A stretch of 64,000 nucleotides of DNA from Paraoerskovia sediminicola (GTDB lineage Bacteria; Actinomycetota; Actinomycetes; Actinomycetales; Cellulomonadaceae). The position numbers and the translations under genes were made by a program. The number at the start of each line of letters is the position of its first letter. Position 1 is the stretch's first letter. Under the pieces are notes generated by a model. That model was not told the origin of the DNA and did no database searches. It was given only the letters and a program-made list of their open reading frames with translations. Where the stretch lies: contig NZ_AP027729.1 in assembly GCF_030296575.1 (NCBI RefSeq), positions 1,178,001 to 1,242,000 of the forward strand. The letters run 5' to 3'. Positions 33,931 to 44,116 of this stretch are shown here, piece after piece.

Positions 33931-35498
33931 ATGGATGACATGACGACGAACCCAGAGACCAGCATCCACACATCCACCGACTCGCCGGCGCGGAAGGCCC
34001 GGCGCCGGCGCACGTTCACCCTCGGGCTCGGGGCCGCTCTCACGGTCGGCGCGCTCACCGGTTGCGCCCTCGACAGCGCCGCCGGGACGGGCACGAGCGA
34101 CAGCGCCGGCGCTACCTCCACGGACAGCGGCAGCGACACCGACACCGCGGACGGCACCCCGACCTCGACCGTCTGGGACCAGAGCACCGTCCACGACATC
34201 TCCCTCGACGTGGCCGAGGAGGACCTCGCGACCGCGATCGACACCTACGTCGAGACCGGCGAGAAGGAGTGGGTCAGCGCCACCGTCACGATCGACGGCA
34301 CCACGCTCGAGAACGTGGGCCTCAAGCTCAAGGGCAACTCGAGCCTGCGCGGCACGACCTCCGACACCGACCCGGCGACGCTCCCGTGGATCATCCGCAC
34401 CGACAAGTTCGTCGACGACCAGAACTACGACGGCGAGACCGAGATCGTGGTGCGCTCCAGCGACTGGGAGACCTCGCTCAACGAGACCGTGGCCCTCGAC
34501 CTGCTCGACCAGACGGGCCTCGCGACCGAGGAGACGTCGTCCGCCCGCTTCAGCGTGAACGGGTCGGACGAGGAGCTGCGGCTGCTCGTGCAGAACCCGA
34601 GCGACACCTGGGACGCGGAACAGTTCGCGACGGACGGGCTCCTCTACAAGGCCGAGACGGGCGGCGACTACTCCTACCGGGGCGACGACCCGGCGTCCTA
34701 CGACGAGATCTTCGACCAGGAGGCCGGCGAGGACGACCTCGTCCCGCTCATGGACTTCCTCGAGTTCGTGAACGAGTCGGACGACGAGACCTTCGCCGCC
34801 GAGCTCGACGAGCACCTCGACGTCGACGCGTTCGCGACCTACCTGGCGTTCCAGGACCTCGTCGGCAACGCGGACGACATCGACGGGCCCGGGAACAACT
34901 CGTACCTGCGATACGACGAGGAGACCGGCATCATGACGGTCGTCAACTGGGACCTGAACCGGGCGTTCGACGGCCAGGCCGGGCCGGGTGCGGCCGGTGG
35001 CGCTGGCGGCGCTGGCGGCGCTGGCGGCGAGCGTCCGGCCGGCGGCCCGGGCCAGGGCGGGACCGATCGGGACCCGGCCGACGCGGAGGCCGGCGCTGGC
35101 GGCGGCGCTCAAGCGGGCACGGCCACGTCCACAGACGCTGCCGATGCCGATGCCGATGCCGGTGCACAGCCGGACCTGCCCCCGCAGGCGATGCAGCCGT
35201 AGCTGACGGTGCCGCCGGAGCTGCGGCCGGAGCCGCCGGACCGGGCGGTGGAGCCGGAGCGGGCGGTGCGGGAGCGCAGGGTTCGAACATCCTCGTCGAG
35301 CGCTTCCTCGCCGACGACGACTTCGCTGCGCTCTACGAGCAGGCCGGGGCCGATCTCCAGGAGACCCTGATCGACTCGGGTGCCGCGGAGGAGACCATCG
35401 ACGCCTGGGCGTCCGTGCTCGAGGACGAGGCGGCCGACCTCGTCGACACCGCGACCATCGAGGCCGACGCGGAGGCGATCCGGGCAGCCCTCGCCTGA
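33931..35498 (+). CDS. CotH-like lipoprotein (apparent -1 frameshift)
   Basis: The protein has a lipobox (LTGCA, Cys about residue 45), a disordered Thr/Ser/Asp linker and a CotH domain (about 85-330) with landmarks LKLKGNSSLRG, LLYKAETGGDY and VVNWDLNRAFDG. CotH domains include atypical protein kinases of spore coats, but in non-sporulating actinobacteria the role is unknown. A Gly/Ala-rich stretch follows. As written the frame stops at 35202, but adding one C to the run at 35179-35183 continues into a typical helical CotH tail (SNILVERFLADDDF) ending at 35498, total 522 residues. The second ATG at 33940 is an alternative start. Confidence 0.8.
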
Positions 35499-35508
35499 CC
35501 TCTCCCCC

Positions 35509-35556
35509 GAGTGCGGGCGAGTCGCGGCGGCCTATCGCCTGCGGACGCCCGCACTC
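35509..35556 (+). terminator. Terminator hairpin after the CotH gene
   Basis: An 11-bp perfect outer stem (gagtgcgggcg at 35509-35519 with cgcccgcactc at 35546-35556) encloses a smaller GC-rich internal structure, starting 10 bases after the corrected stop. Its position supports the frameshift-corrected end of the CotH gene. Confidence 0.7.
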
Positions 35557-35652
35557 ACGTCGTCCGGCGACCTCGGTCCGGTCCGGACCCACCGACCCAC
35601 CGACCCGCCGACCTGGGGGCGGTCCAGGCACGGCCGTGGCATCGTCCGACGT

Positions 35653-36291
35653 ATGACGGCGCTGCTGGAGACGATCGGATGGGTCGGCTCGATCCTCGTG
35701 GTGCTGTCGCTCATGCAGGCCCGGGTGCTGCGCTTCCGCTGGATGAACTTCGCGGGGGCGCTGCTCGCGACCGCCTACAACGCGGCCATCGGCATCTGGC
35801 CCTTCGCCGTGATGAACGGTGCGATCACCATCATCGACGTCTACTGGCTCTGGCGGCTCCACCGGGAGGCGCACGACTCGGCGGTGTACGCAGTTGTGGA
35901 GGTCGCGTCTGACGACGCCTACCTCCAGCACGTCCTGCACGTGCACGCCGCAGACATCGCTCACGTCCAGCCCGACTTCGTCGCCGAGGCCCCGGTCGGG
36001 TCCCCGTCACGCTCGGCGTTCCTCGTCGTCCGCGGCGACGAGACGGTGGGCGCGGTGATCGCCCGCGACGCGGGTGGCGGCGAGGCCGTGGTCGAGCTCG
36101 ACTGGGTCTCGCCGCGGTTCCGCGACTTCACGCCCGGCGAGTTCGTCTACAGCGACAGCGGGGTGTTCCGCCGCGCGGGGTTCACGCGCGTGGTCGTCGA
36201 GTCCCCGCCGGACGGGGCGCAGGAGTACCTGCGCCGGGTCGGCTTCGTGCCGGACGCCGGCCGGTGGGTCCACGAGGTCCCCGCCGCCTGA
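35653..36291 (+). CDS. YgjV-like membrane protein with GNAT-like C-terminal domain
   Basis: The 212-residue protein has three N-terminal membrane helices (about 8-75; GWVGSILVVLSLMQARVLRFRWMNF) matching the YgjV/Imp family. The C-terminal soluble half (about 80-210) resembles a degenerate acetyltransferase fold (VVVESPPDGAQEYLRRVGF). The function is not known. It stands alone between the CotH terminator and the LURP-one gene. Confidence 0.65.
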   Translation: MTALLETIGWVGSILVVLSLMQARVLRFRWMNFAGALLATAYNAAIGIWPFAVMNGAITIIDVYWLWRLHREAHDSAVYAVVEVASDDAYLQHVLHVHAADIAHVQPDFVAEAPVGSPSRSAFLVVRGDETVGAVIARDAGGGEAVVELDWVSPRFRDFTPGEFVYSDSGVFRRAGFTRVVVESPPDGAQEYLRRVGFVPDAGRWVHEVPAA

Positions 36292-36400
36292 GCCCGAGCA
36301 CCGCTGCCTCCGCGCCGACGGCGCCTATCTGAGTACCCTTGGCGCACGTTCGACTTGCGGCGCAGCGGGATCCCCGGCGTCGCCGACTCCAGGAGGAACC

Positions 36401-36908
36401 ATGGCTATGCCCCCGCCCCCGAAGGCTGGACCCGCATGCTCGTCAAGAGCAAGTTCGGCATGGGCCGTGACTTCGCGGCGCTCCACCCCGAGACCGAGGA
36501 GCAGATGTTCTTCGTCGACGGGAAGGTCGGCGTCCGCCCCAAGGCGGAGATCCAGGATGCCGACGGCGCGACGATCTACACCGTGCGCGGCAAGATGCTC
36601 GCGATCCCGAAGAAGATCACGATCATCGACGCCCAGGGCACCGAGGTCGCGTGGCTCAAGGCCAAGGCGTTCTCGATCATCAAGGACAAGATGACCCTCG
36701 AGGTCGCCGATGGTGAGCCGTGGCTGCTCGAGGGTTCGTTCATCGAGAAGAACTACTCGATCTCCTCCGGGGTCGGCGGATCGTCGAGATCACCCAGAAG
36801 TGGGTGACCGTCCGCGACAAGTACACGGTGGACGTCGCCCCGGGCACGAACCCCGGTTTCGCGCTCGCTCTCATGTGGGCCGTCGACCGCTGGGTCGAGC
36901 GCGACTGA
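36401..36908 (+). CDS. LURP-one-related (DUF567) protein with two apparent frameshifts
   Basis: LURP-one proteins are small Tubby-like beta-barrels, function unknown in bacteria. The family core is clear: LVKSKFGMGRDF, EEQMFFVDGKVG, GKMLAIPKKITI, LEGSFIEKNYSI, then GRRIVEITQKWVTVRDKYTVDV and a C-terminal helix. As written the gene is broken twice. A perfect aggagg site precedes the ATG at 36401, but its frame is lost at C5 runs 36410-36414/36416-36420; the core frame could otherwise start at 36436. The second break is at G4 36769-36772. One extra base at each restores 169 residues. Confidence 0.75.
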
Positions 36909-36911
36909 GCG

Positions 36912-37844
36912 TCAGCCCTGCGGGCGTCCCAGCTCGTCGCGACGCGGCGGGTCGGCGCCGGGACGCGACACGGTGACGGCCGCGGCGCGCGCGGCGTGCG
37001 CGCAGACCGACTCGATCTGCGCGCTCGACGCCGCCGCCACGGCCGCCCCGGAGTCGAGGCCGAGGGACAGCAGGCCGTCGATGAGGCCACCCATGTAGGT
37101 GTCCCCCGCGCCGACGGTGTCGACGACCTCGACGCGCGGCACGGGCACCTGCGCGATGCGGGCGCCGTCACGGAACGCGACGGACCCCTCGCCGCCGGCT
37201 GTGACGACGACGAGCGCCGGGCCGGCCGTCGACCAGGCGGCCGCGGACTCGAAGTGATCGACGTCGGGGTAGAACCACGCGAGGTCCTCGTCGCTGACCT
37301 TCACGACGTCGGCGTCGGCGACGATCTGCTCGACCTTCGCGCGGGCGCCGTCGCGGTCGCGAGTGATGCTGGGACGCGCGTTCGGGTCGTACGTCACCAG
37401 GCCATGACCGGTTTCGGCGGCTCGGCGGACGGCGTCGCGCACCGCGGCGCCCCCGGGTTCGAGGAGAGCCCCGATGGACCCGACGTGGAGCACGTCGCCC
37501 GCCGGGACGGCGTCCGGCACGAGCTCCCAGCCGAGGTCGAACTCGTACGTCGCGGCGCCGCTCGCGTCGAGGCGCGCGAGCGCCGTGGCAGTGCGGTCGA
37601 TCGGCGAGACGCGTACGTCGACGTCCGACGCCTCGAGCCAGCCGCGCACGCGGGCACCACGCGAGTCCTCGCCCAGGCACGTGACGAGCACCGGCGCCCG
37701 GTCGAGGCGACCGAGCGTGATCGCGACGTTCGCCGGGCTCCCGCCGGGGAGCTCCTCGACCGAACCGTCGGCCCGGTGGACGACGTCGACGAGCGCCTCG
37801 CCGACGACGACGACCCGCGGACCCTCGGGACGGGCGGCGCGCAT
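36912..37844 (-). CDS. PfkB-family fructokinase-like sugar kinase
   Basis: The 310-residue kinase has the PfkB signatures: N-terminal VVVGEALVDVV and GGSPANVAITLGRL, and C-terminal VDTVGAGDTYMGGLIDGLL with the catalytic Asp in GAGD. It phosphorylates a hexose such as fructose with ATP. Its ATG overlaps the stop of the AGE isomerase gene (ATGA, 37841-37844), so isomerisation and phosphorylation are coupled in one transcript. With a mannose-type isomerase upstream, the likely route is mannose to fructose to fructose-6-phosphate. Confidence 0.88.
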   Translation of the reverse strand: MRAARPEGPRVVVVGEALVDVVHRADGSVEELPGGSPANVAITLGRLDRAPVLVTCLGEDSRGARVRGWLEASDVDVRVSPIDRTATALARLDASGAATYEFDLGWELVPDAVPAGDVLHVGSIGALLEPGGAAVRDAVRRAAETGHGLVTYDPNARPSITRDRDGARAKVEQIVADADVVKVSDEDLAWFYPDVDHFESAAAWSTAGPALVVVTAGGEGSVAFRDGARIAQVPVPRVEVVDTVGAGDTYMGGLIDGLLSLGLDSGAAVAAASSAQIESVCAHAARAAAVTVSRPGADPPRRDELGRPQG

Positions 37845-39156
37845 CAGCGGGAGCCCGTCGGGATCATGCCGTCGCGCGCCGCGACCGCGAGTCCAGGTGC
37901 GATCGGCGCCGTCGGCAGCAGCGTGGACTGGACCGCGTGATACAGATCCGCCTTGCCCGGCCAGACGGTGTCGATCGGCGTGTTGCTCGCGTCGAGCTGG
38001 TGGTGCCACGACCCGTGCTCGACGTCGACGACGGACTCCGCGATGTAGTCCCACCACGTGGCGTACAGGGCCGCGTACCCGGCGTCACCGGTGCGGGCGT
38101 GCAGGACGGCCGCCGCCGCGGCGGCCTCGGCGGGGACCCAGTGCATGCGGTCGCGCACCACGGGAGCGCCTGCCCAGTCGGTCGTGTAGACGAAGCCGTC
38201 GGCCCCGTCGACCGCCCAGCCGTCGCGCGTCGCGCGGTCGAACAGCGCCCGGGCGGCGGGCAGCAGGCCCTCGACGTCGCTGACGTGGGAGCTCGCCTCG
38301 AGGTGCAGCAGCAGCCGCGACCACTCGAACCCGTGACCCGGCGTGGCCCCGAACGGCTTGAACGGGTCGTCCGGACGGTCGCGATTGAGGTCGAGATCGG
38401 GCGTCCAGGTGGCGTCGAAGTGCTCGGGGATGCGCCAGCCATGAGCCTCCGCAGCGCCGATGACGCGGCGCGCGATGCGCAGCGCGCGAGCGTGCCACGC
38501 CGCGTCGCCGGTCACGTCGCCGACGGCGAGCATCGCCTCGACGGTGTGCATGTTGCCGTTGACGCCCCGGTACCCGTCGAGATCGGTGAAGGTGCGGTCC
38601 CAGGCGTCGACGCTCATCCCCGCCGCGTCGTCCCAGAACTTCGCCAGGAACGTCGCGGTCGCGTCGTCGAGCAGCTCGCGACCCCCGGGAACCCGGCGGC
38701 CGTCGCCGTCGAGGCGGCGAGCATGACGAACGCGTGCTGGTAGGCCTGCTTCGAGGTGTCGACAGGTGTCCCGTCAGGCTCGACCTGACCGAACCAGCCA
38801 CCGTGCTCCGTGTCGCGCAGGATCCCGGTCAGGCCGGCGAGGGCACCGCGAGCGATCGGCGCGCTGCCGGGCACGCCGAGCATCGCGCCCAGGCCGTACG
38901 TGTGGACGGTGCGCGCCGTGATCCAGGTCTGGACGCCGCGGCTCAGGTCGGGCGCGCCGTGGTCGTCGAGCCAGACCGCGCCCCCGGCGGGCAGCGCCGT
39001 CCGCCGCCCGAACGCGAGGAGGCGCCCACGCTCGGCGACGAGCCAGGCGCGGTGCTCGGGGCTCGCGGGCCAGGGCTCCATCGCTCCTGCTTCGGCTACA
39101 GGTCCCGGTCCGGAGCCGTCGGCGGACGGCGTGGTCGGGTGCGTCTCGGTGCTCAC
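37844..39156 (-). CDS. AGE-family sugar isomerase/epimerase (apparent -1 frameshift)
   Basis: This is an N-acylglucosamine 2-epimerase superfamily (alpha6/alpha6 barrel) enzyme, probably a mannose isomerase. Landmarks are HRAWLVAERGRLLAFGRRTA at the start, DTEHGGWFGQ and AYQHAFVMLA in the middle, then GYRGVNGNMHTVEAMLA, FEWSRLLLHLE and GSWHHQLDASN. As written the first part (GTG 39156) and second part are in different frames; one extra base in the C5 run 38682-38686 joins FPG to GRELLDDATATFLAKFW and gives 437 residues, the usual length. It heads an operon with the sugar kinase and faces the LacI gene across a perfect operator. Confidence 0.8.
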
Positions 39157-39218
39157 GGATGCCTCACATCGGGATCGACGACAGCGTCAGGCGTCGGGAC
39201 GCCTGCCGCCCAGCATAC

Positions 39219-39234
39219 ATGTCAACGTTGACAT
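39219..39234. promoter_or_regulatory. LacI-family operator between AGE and lacI-type genes
   Basis: atgtcaacgttgacat is a perfect 16-bp palindrome with the central CG typical of LacI-family sites. It lies in the 109-bp divergent space and could control both the sugar operon and the regulator. Confidence 0.8.
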
Positions 39235-39265
39235 CACCAGTCGTGTCAGCGCTAGGCTCTCCTGC

Positions 39266-40416
39266 ATGCCCGGCCACGAGACGTCGTCCGCCCCTCCCCG
39301 GGCACTGCCGACCCGGGCGCGACCGGCCCGAACGACGCGACCGACACGGACGCACCGCGTGCGACCGAGCGCAGCGCGTCCCCTGCCAGGCGCGGACCGC
39401 GGGCGACGCTGACGGACGTGGCACGCGCTGCGGGCGTCAGCGCCAAGACCGTCTCGCGGGTCGTGTCGGGCGAGTCGAACGTCGCCCCGGCGACCCGGGA
39501 CTCGGTGCTCGAGGCTGCGCTGGCGCTGCAGTTCCGCCCCAACCGGCTGGCCCGGTCGCTGCGCACGGGCGGGGTCACGACCACGATCGGGTTCGTCGTC
39601 GGGGACCTCTCCAACCCGTTCTACGCGGCCGTCGCGGCCGGGGTCGAGCGCGAGCTGGCGCGGCACGGGATGACGATGCTCCTCGCCGCCACCGAGGACG
39701 ACCCGGCGGCCGAGCGGACGGTCGTCGGCGCGCTGCTCGCCGAGCGCGTGCGCGGACTCCTGCTCGTCCCCACGGCCCCCGACCAGTCGTACCTCGAGGC
39801 GGAGCAGCGCCTCGGCACCCCGGTCGTGACCGTCGACCGCCCCGCGCACGGCCTCGTCGCCGACTCCGTCGTGCTGGAGGACGCGCGCGGCGCGCACGAG
39901 GCGACGACGGCGCTGATCGACGCCGGCCACCGCGACATCGCGTTCCTCGGCACGTCGGGCACGCGATCCACGCAGCAGCACCGGCGCGACGGGTTCCGCT
40001 CCGCGCTCGCCGACGCCGGTCTCGCGGCGCAGCCCGGGCACGACCTGCTCGGGCCCTACGACGACGGGCTCGATGCGGCAGCACGCGACCTCCTGGCAGG
40101 CCAGGACCGCCCGACCGCCGTCCTCACCGGCGACAACCGCGCGAGCGCCTCGGTCGTCCGCGCTCTAGGGACGGACCTCTCGACGGTCGCCGTCGTCGGC
40201 TTCGACGACTTCGAGCTCGCCGACGCCCTCGGGATCAGCGTGGTCGCCTACGACGCGGCAGCGATGGGGCGGCAGGCGGCGCGATGCCTGCTGGACCGAC
40301 TCGGGGTGCCCGCAGACGATGCCGAGACGGAGCTCGCCGACGTGCCGCCGCGCACCGTGCTCGTCCCGACCAGGCTCGAGCGCCGAGGCTCGCTCGCGTC
40401 GACGAGCACACCCTGA
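39266..40416 (+). CDS. LacI-family transcriptional regulator (apparent frameshift near N-terminus)
   Basis: The helix-turn-helix reads TLTDVARAAGVSAKTVSRVVSGE, followed by the hinge and a periplasmic-binding-like sensor domain (GFVVGDLSNPFYAAVAAGVE, AVVGFDDFELADALGISVVAYD). The readable frame can start only at GTG 39418, inside the helix-turn-helix. An ATG at 39266 runs in a different frame; one extra base in the run region 39291-39302 joins them into a 383-residue protein with a disordered leader before the DNA-binding domain. It probably represses the divergent AGE/PfkB operon through the palindrome at 39219-39234, with a hexose as inducer. Confidence 0.85.
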
Positions 40417-40505
40417 CCATCACGCCCTGACGGTCCCACCCGGCCGAGCCTCCCGGTCCCCCGCGCCATCCGGTCGACGGGTCAGCCACGCCACTCGACA
40501 GCCGG

Positions 40506-41114
40506 TCACCCGGCAAGCCCGAGCAGCAGCTTCACCGCGAGCGCCAGCATGATCGCGGCGATGACGCCATCGAGCACGCGCCAAGCCATCGGCTTCGCGA
40601 ACACGGGTCGCAGCGCGGCGGCGCCGAACCCGAGGACGCAGAACCAGACCGTGCTGCCGAGCACCGCCCCGACCGCGAACCACCACCGCCCGTCCCCTTG
40701 CGCGGCGGAGACCGACCCGAGGAGCACCACCGTGTCGAGGTAGACGTGCGGGTTGAGCCACGTCAGCGCGAGGGTGGTGCCCGCGACGGCCCCGAGCGAC
40801 ACCCGAGCGCCCTCCGTCGAGGTGACGAGAGCCCCGGGTCGCAGGGCCCGGCGCGCGGAGAGCACCGCGTAGGCCACGAGCACCGCCGCGCCGAGCACGG
40901 TAACGATTGTGAGCACGCCCTGGTGCGCGGCGATCAGACCACCCAGGCCGGCGGCGCCCACGGTGATGAGGACGGCGTCCGACGCGATGCAGATCGCGAC
41001 CACAGCCCCGACGTGCTCGCCGCGCAGGCCCTGCCGCAGGACGTACGCGTTCTGCGCGCCGATCGCAACGATCAGCGCCAGCCCGAAACCCATGCCCGCC
41101 AGCGCGGTCGTCAT
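40506..41114 (-). CDS. lysE: LysE/ArgO-family amino acid exporter
   Basis: This 202-residue permease has about six helices and the LysE-family landmarks GAQNAYVLRQGL near the start and LTWLNPHVYLDTVVLLGSV in the middle. LysE and ArgO export lysine and arginine when intracellular levels are high. It is divergent from a LysR-type ArgP/LysG regulator, the standard pairing. The ATG at 41114 follows ggagaac. Confidence 0.92.
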   Translation of the reverse strand: MTTALAGMGFGLALIVAIGAQNAYVLRQGLRGEHVGAVVAICIASDAVLITVGAAGLGGLIAAHQGVLTIVTVLGAAVLVAYAVLSARRALRPGALVTSTEGARVSLGAVAGTTLALTWLNPHVYLDTVVLLGSVSAAQGDGRWWFAVGAVLGSTVWFCVLGFGAAALRPVFAKPMAWRVLDGVIAAIMLALAVKLLLGLAG

Positions 41115-41130
41115 GTTCTCCACGCCGACG

Positions 41131-41178
41131 AACCTAAGGTCGTGCACAGCCATAAGACCAGCGACAGTTTCTTAGGTT
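41131..41178. promoter_or_regulatory. Inverted repeat in the lysE/argP divergent promoter
   Basis: aacctaag (41131-41138) and cttaggtt (41171-41178) form a perfect 8-bp inverted repeat 32 bp apart in the shared promoter. This is a plausible ArgP/LysG site, though LysR sites often use closer half-sites. Confidence 0.4.
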
Positions 41179-41194
41179 GCATTAGCGTGGCTTC

Positions 41195-42137
41195 ATGTCA
41201 GACGCCGCCGCCCCACACCCCGGCCCAGTCCGCGACTGGGACCTCGCTCAGCTCCGAGCACTTGCCGCCGCCGCCGACCTCGGCACCCTCGACGCGGCCG
41301 CTCGGGCGCTGCACGTGACGCCCTCGGCGGTGAGCCAGCGGATCAAGGCGCTCGAGCACGCCACGGGCGCCGTGCTGCTGCGACGGGAGCGACCCGTCCG
41401 CCCGACGGCGGCGGGCGAGGCCCTCGTGCTGCTGGCCCGGCAGATCGACGCGCTCACCTCGGACGCGTCGCGCGGGCTGGGCGCTGCGGGCCTGCCGACC
41501 GTGCGCATCGCCGTCAACGGGGACTCGCTCGCGACCTGGGTGCTGCCGGCGCTCGCCGCGCTCGCCGCCACCGCCTCGGTCCGGATCTCCCGCGAGGACC
41601 AGGACCGGTCGGCCGAGCTGCTCCGCGACGGCGAGGTCATGGCGGCGATCACGTCGCAGGCGAGGTCCGTCCAGGGGTGCACCGTCGAGCCGCTCGGGGT
41701 CATGCGCTACCGGCCGATGGCGTCGCCCGGCTTCCGTGACCGCTGGTTCTCGAGCGGCGGGCCGCGCGCCGACGCGCTGTCCGCCGCACCGGTCGTCGTG
41801 TTCGACGCCGACGACCGGCTGCAGGACCGCTACCTCACGACGCACGGCGTCGACCCGCACGACCCGCCCCGTCACCTCGTCCCGGCGTCCGCGGAGTTCG
41901 TCACCGCCGTCCGGCTCGGCTACGGGTGGGGCATGCTGCCCGACCTCCAGGTGACCGACGACGTCGCCGCCGGCCGAGTCGTCCCGATCGACGAGGGCCC
42001 CACCCAGGGGAGGCCGACGTCCCGCTGTTCTGGCAGCAGTGGTCGCTGCGCACCCCGACCCTCGACGCCGCAGCTCAGGCGGTGCGCGCCGGGGCTCGCG
42101 GCGCGCTCCTCCCCCGGGGTCACGGGGCCGGCTGTGA
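41195..42137 (+). CDS. argP: ArgP/LysG (IciA)-type LysR regulator (apparent frameshifts)
   Basis: The N-terminal helix-turn-helix (LAQLRALAAAADLGTLDAAARALHVTPSAVSQRIKALE, read in part) and effector domain match ArgP/LysG, the lysine/arginine-responsive activator of lysE. The frame goes wrong at the G4 run 42007-42010; with one more base it reads EADVPLFWQQWSLRTPTLD, the typical ArgP C-terminus. That corrected frame has no stop before the next gene unless a second base is added at the C5 run 42111-42115, giving 314 residues ending at 42137. The uncorrected frame ends at 42214. The second correction is less certain. Confidence 0.8.
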
Positions 42138-42210
42138 CGTGCCACCGCGCCCCCGCCTGCTACGTTCGCCCGATGCCGAGGTCGCACGCCGCAGTCCCGG
42201 GACGCTCCCG

Positions 42211-43425
42211 ATGAGCACGGCGACCGTGGTGGGCGGCGGCCCCTCCGGCCTGGTCGCGGCCGAGGTGCTCGCCCGCCAGGGCGTGTCCGTCACCCTCTAC
42301 GACCGGATGCCGTCGGTACCCCGCAAGTTCCTGCTCGCCGGCCACGGCGGCATGAACATCACGCACAGCGAGGACCGCGAGACGTTCCTGACGCGGTACG
42401 GCCGCTCCGCCGACGCGCTGGCACCGATGCTCGACGCGTTCGGCCCCGTGGACCTGCAGGACTGGTGCCGCGACCTGGGCGAGCCGACGTTCGTCGGGAC
42501 CAGCGGACGCGTGTTCCCGCAGTCGTTCCGCGCGACCCCGCTGGTCCGGGCATGGTTGGCACGCCTGGGCGACCTCGGGGTGCGGCTCGAGCGGCGGCAC
42601 CGCTGGACGGGCTGGGCCGAGGGCGGCGGGCTCCGCCTCGTCGGCGCCGACGCGGCGGTGAGCACCGTCGCATCCGACGCCGTGGTCTTCGCGCTCGGCG
42701 GCGCCTCGTGGCCGCACCTGGGGTCGGACGGCGGCTGGGTCGCCCCGTTCGTCGGGCGCGGCATCTCGGTGGCACCGCTGCGAGCCGCGAACGTCGGTCT
42801 CCGCGTCGCCTGGAGCGAGGTCTTCGCGGAACGCTTCGCCGGGGCGCCGCTGAAGAACGTCGCGCTGACGGTCCGCGGCGCAGCGACCGCGCCCGCGCGC
42901 GGCGACGCGATGGTGACGCGCGCGGGCATCGAGGGCGGCCCGGTGTACGCGATCGGTGCGGCGGTCCACGACGCGCTCGCGGGCGGGCGGTGCGTCGTCG
43001 ACGTCGACCTCCGCCCCGACCTGACCGTCGACCAGCTCGCCGAGAGGCTCCGGCGCCGCCGCCCGAAGGACTCGGCCTCCAGCTGGCTGCGCCGCTCGGT
43101 CGGTCTCGACCCCGTCGCGACCGGGCTGCTGCGCGAGGCAGGCCCCCTGCCGGGCGACCCGGCGCCGATGGCTCGTCTCATCAAGGCGGCGCCCGTCCAG
43201 GTCGACGACACGATGCCGATCGACCGGGCGATCTCCACCGCAGGCGGCATCGCGTGGTCGGAGGTCGACGACGCGCTCATGCTGCGCCGGCTGCCCGGCA
43301 CCTTCATCGCGGGCGAGATGCTCGACTGGGAGGCGCCCACCGGCGGCTACCTGCTGCAGGCGTCGTTCAGCACCGGCGTCGTCGCGGCCCGCGGGGCTCA
43401 GGCCTGGCTCGACCGCGCCCGGTAG
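42211..43425 (+). CDS. HI0933/YhiN-type flavoprotein (TIGR03862-like)
   Basis: The 404-residue protein is an FAD-binding member of the HI0933/BaiN family. It has GGGPSGLVAAEVLARQG (dinucleotide-binding, 7-23), the family block KFLLAGHGGMNITHSE, ALGGASWPHLGSDG, and the C-terminal GEMLDWEAPTGGYLLQASFSTG. The physiological substrate is unknown; one relative is an NAD(P)H-dependent bile-acid-ring reductase, but most are uncharacterised. ATG 42211 follows a short spacer after the regulator gene. Confidence 0.85.
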   Translation: MSTATVVGGGPSGLVAAEVLARQGVSVTLYDRMPSVPRKFLLAGHGGMNITHSEDRETFLTRYGRSADALAPMLDAFGPVDLQDWCRDLGEPTFVGTSGRVFPQSFRATPLVRAWLARLGDLGVRLERRHRWTGWAEGGGLRLVGADAAVSTVASDAVVFALGGASWPHLGSDGGWVAPFVGRGISVAPLRAANVGLRVAWSEVFAERFAGAPLKNVALTVRGAATAPARGDAMVTRAGIEGGPVYAIGAAVHDALAGGRCVVDVDLRPDLTVDQLAERLRRRRPKDSASSWLRRSVGLDPVATGLLREAGPLPGDPAPMARLIKAAPVQVDDTMPIDRAISTAGGIAWSEVDDALMLRRLPGTFIAGEMLDWEAPTGGYLLQASFSTGVVAARGAQAWLDRAR

Positions 43426-43465
43426 CCGGCCCGCGTCGGCGCCGGCCGCACCGCCGCTGCCCGGG

Positions 43466-44116
43466 CTACCCCGCGACGAGACCCGGGGCGACGACGAACT
43501 CCGCCGCCGTGCGCTCGCGCACCGTCGCGACGTCGACCTCAGGCGCTGTCGCCGTCAGCACGGGCCCCTCGGGTGTCACGTCGAAGTCGGCGAGCGTCGT
43601 GATGATGCGCCGCACAACGCCGAGCCCGGTGAGCGGCAGCGTGCACTCGGGCACGATCTTCGCCGAGCCGTCCCGCGCGCTGTGGTCCATGAGCACGACG
43701 ACCCGCCGCGCCCCGACGACGAGGTCCATCGCGCCGCCCATCCCCTTGACCAGGGCTCCGGGCACCGCCCAGTTGGCGAGGTCGCCGCGCGCGGAGACCT
43801 GCATCGCACCGAGGAAGGCGACGGCGACGTGCCCGCCGCGGATCATCGCGAACGACTCCGACGAGTCGAAGATGCTGGCGCCGGGGTTCATCGTGACGGT
43901 CTGCTTGCCGGCGTTGATGAGGTCGGCGTCCTCCTCGCCCTCCACCGGGAACGCCCCCATGCCGAGCAGCCCGTTCTCGCTCTGCAGGGTGACGCGCACA
44001 CCGGCAGGGACGTGGTTGGCGACGAGCGTCGGGATGCCGATGCCGAGGTTCACGTAGTCCCCGTCGTGCACCTCCTGGGCGGCCCGGGCCGCGAGGTCGT
44101 CCCTGGTCCAGGTCAT
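43466..44116 (-). CDS. scoB: 3-oxoacid CoA-transferase subunit B
   Basis: The 216-residue B subunit carries the catalytic glutamate in [10 protein letters not shown] (E47) and the GIGIPT loop. With subunit A it moves CoA from succinyl-CoA to acetoacetate or similar 3-oxoacids. The ATG overlaps the subunit A stop (ATGA, 44113-44116), giving a 1:1 complex. Together with the divergent thiolase this forms a ketone-body/3-oxoacid degradation module. Confidence 0.92.
   Translation of the reverse strand: MTWTRDDLAARAAQEVHDGDYVNLGIGIPTLVANHVPAGVRVTLQSENGLLGMGAFPVEGEEDADLINAGKQTVTMNPGASIFDSSESFAMIRGGHVAVAFLGAMQVSARGDLANWAVPGALVKGMGGAMDLVVGARRVVVLMDHSARDGSAKIVPECTLPLTGLGVVRRIITTLADFDVTPEGPVLTATAPEVDVATVRERTAAEFVVAPGLVAG

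Noticed and set aside
34975..35110. Gly-Ala-rich repeat in the CotH-like gene as a possible separate collagen-like gene
   Set aside because: It is continuous in frame with the CotH domain and is best explained as a low-complexity linker before the C-terminal helical tail.
33382..35964. An 860-codon minus-strand frame opposite CotH
   Set aside because: The sequence is repetitive Arg/Val/Gly antisense of the CotH-like gene, which has a lipobox and domain motifs.
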